A stretch of DNA of 7,429 bases. It comes from Pluralibacter sp. UBA7423. Lineage in GTDB: Bacteria; Pseudomonadota; Gammaproteobacteria; Enterobacterales; Enterobacteriaceae. The notes beneath the pieces were generated by a model. That model was not told where the DNA came from and did not search any database. It saw nothing but the letters and a program-made list of their open reading frames with translations. This document shows, in pieces, positions 6,461 through 7,429 of this stretch (position 1 is the stretch's first letter; each line of letters starts with the position of its first letter). The stretch spans positions 1 through 7,429 of the forward strand of contig DKMD01000005.1 in assembly GCA_002470465.1 (NCBI GenBank), given 5' to 3'. The position numbers and the translations under genes were made by a program.

Positions 6461-7429
6461 ATTGCTCATTTAAATGCTTATCGCCACAGCAGCAAGAAAA
6501 CGACCCACACCATCGAGGAAGACAGCGCGACGCGCGAGGCAGGCACCCTGCTTTCCGGCGAGGACGTGACCGTGCAGGCGGGCAACAACCTGCTGGTGAA
6601 AGGCTCCTCCGTGGTGGGCGATAACACCGTGGCGCTGGGCGCAGGTAACAACGTCGATATCGTGGTGGCGACCAACACCGATTCCTCCTGGCGCTTTAAA
6701 GAGACCAAAAAGAGCGGCCTGATGGGCACCGGCGGTATCGGCATCACCATCGGCAGCAGCAAATCCACCCACGACCTGCGCGAGGCGGGCACCACGCAAA
6801 GCCAGAGCTTCAGCACAGTCGGCTCTACGGGCGGTAACGTGGTTATCGCCGCTGGCAACCAGGCGCACATTGGCGGCGCAGACCTGATTGCCGGGAAGGA
6901 TATGAGCCTCAGCGGCAGCAGCGTGATCATCGATCCGGGCCACGACAAACGCACCCGCGATGAAACCTTCGAGCAGAAGAAAAGCGGGCTGACGCTGGCG
7001 CTTTCGGGCACCGTCGGCAGCGCGATTAACAATGCTGTCACGTCGGCGCAGGACACCAAAGAGGAGAGCGACGGACGTCTCAAAGCACTCCAGGCGACTA
7101 AAACGGTCCTCTCCGGCGTCCAGGCTGGTCAGGCGGCTGAGGCGGCTAACCTGACGGCCGACCCGAACGCGATGGGCGTCAGCCTCTCGCTGACGACGCA
7201 GAAATCTAAATCGCAGCAGCATGCCGAAAGCGATGCGGTGGCGAGCAGCACCCTGAATGCGGGCAATAACCTTTCCATCACTGCGAACGGAAAAGGTAAA
7301 GGCCCGAACAGCGGCGATATCGTGATTGCCGGAAGCCAGCTGAAAGCGGGCGGCGACACGCTGCTGGACGCGAAGAACGACGTCATTCTCAGCGGGGCCG
7401 CCAACACCCAACAGTCCAGCGGCAAGAAC
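6461..7429 (+). CDS. cdiA: Third CdiA/FHA fragment, FHA repeat region (both ends incomplete)
   Basis: The frame is open from 6461, just after an in-frame TAA, to the window edge. Recognisable CdiA sequence starts at about 6482 ([20 protein letters not shown]). The first GTG is at 6566, with no ribosome binding site, so this is another 5'-truncated module rather than a gene with its own start. It holds FHA-type repeats predicted to build a beta-helix: [60 protein letters not shown] and [17 protein letters not shown] linker with [15 protein letters not shown] and a further repeat, [14 protein letters not shown], follow. The last 90 bases equal the first 90 of module 2 with three differences. 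This shows it is the same part of cdiA but begins about 860 bases further upstream. Its toxin and immunity gene, if present, lie beyond the window. Confidence 0.85.
   Translation, partial: MAHLNAYRHSSKKTTHTIEEDSATREAGTLLSGEDVTVQAGNNLLVKGSSVVGDNTVALGAGNNVDIVVATNTDSSWRFKETKKSGLMGTGGIGITIGSSKSTHDLREAGTTQSQSFSTVGSTGGNVVIAAGNQAHIGGADLIAGKDMSLSGSSVIIDPGHDKRTRDETFEQKKSGLTLALSGTVGSAINNAVTSAQDTKEESDGRLKALQATKTVLSGVQAGQAAEAANLTADPNAMGVSLSLTTQKSKSQQHAESDAVASSTLNAGNNLSITANGKGKGPNSGDIVIAGSQLKAGGDTLLDAKNDVILSGAANTQQSSGKN
7340..7429 (+). repeat. cdiA direct repeat inside module 3
   Basis: Matches 3101-3190 with three silent differences and stays in frame. It locates module 2's truncation point within the longer module 3. 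Confidence 0.9.

Larger units (their letters stand above)
5771..6475. repeat. symE cassette direct repeat, copy B
   Basis: Counterpart of 2406-3090, with intact symE. The upstream 260 bases, which contain no normal-sized gene, are as conserved as the symE gene itself, which argues that they are functional regulatory sequence. I see no terminal inverted repeats or transposase in either copy. Confidence 0.85.

Noticed and set aside
6470..7411. Reverse-strand open frame of 313 codons opposite module 3
   Set aside because: The forward strand reads as FHA repeats along the whole length; the reverse frame is a shadow caused by high GC and repeat codons.
6482..7429. FHA repeats as a CRISPR array or other short tandem DNA repeat
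   Set aside because: The periodicity is in the protein (beta-helix repeats with AGxxL and similar) with strongly diverged DNA; there are no identical repeats with spacers.

Overview
The window is an accessory toxin region from a gamma-proteobacterium, most likely an Enterobacteriaceae member (Enterobacter, Klebsiella or a relative). This rests on GC-rich filamentous-haemagglutinin-type coding sequence, an (A)ENN pretoxin junction and SymE-family genes. It lies entirely inside a contact-dependent growth inhibition (CDI) locus: the 3' end of one cdiA reading frame followed by an array of displaced ('orphan') cdiA-CT/cdiI modules. The cdiB gene, the cdiA signal sequence and the cdi promoter are not in the window.

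Layout. (1) 2-2032: 3' part of a cdiA frame that enters from the left. It has a conserved FHA/pretoxin part, an AENN junction at 1124-1138, and a C-terminal toxin that looks like a DNA/RNA non-specific endonuclease (GGH motif). (2) 2032-2364: its immunity gene, a YezG/DUF600-like protein, coupled by a TAATG overlap and closed by a hairpin terminator. (3) 2406-3100: a reverse-strand symE cassette whose symE is broken by a 10-bp deletion. (4) 3101-5392: a 5'-truncated orphan cdiA module with a different C-terminus, a colicin E3-like 16S rRNase (D-x-x-H-x-x-x-E). (5) 5392-5703: its immunity gene (Imm45-like), again overlapping by one base and followed by a terminator. (6) 5771-6480: a second symE cassette, with intact symE. 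(7) 6461-7429: the start of a third cdiA fragment, beginning further upstream in cdiA than module 2 and running off the right edge. Its last 90 bases match the first 90 bases of module 2.

How the parts fit. The repeating unit is [cdiA fragment - toxin - immunity - terminator - reverse symE cassette]. The shared FHA/pretoxin sequence and the repeated symE cassettes provide homology through which toxin/immunity pairs could be swapped into the main cdiA frame. The orphan toxins lack their own start codon, ribosome binding site and secretion signal, so they look like stored rather than deployed toxins; their immunity genes could still protect.

Each symE cassette appears to carry its own regulation. 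A LexA-like operator lies over the symE promoter. A forward-strand promoter starts near the symE start codon and is followed by a 14-bp hairpin whose pairing is kept in both copies through G-U changes while the loop differs. This matches the SymR antisense RNA arrangement known for E. coli symE. A small conserved reading frame upstream of each symE, ending at or just before the cdiA junction, is unexplained.
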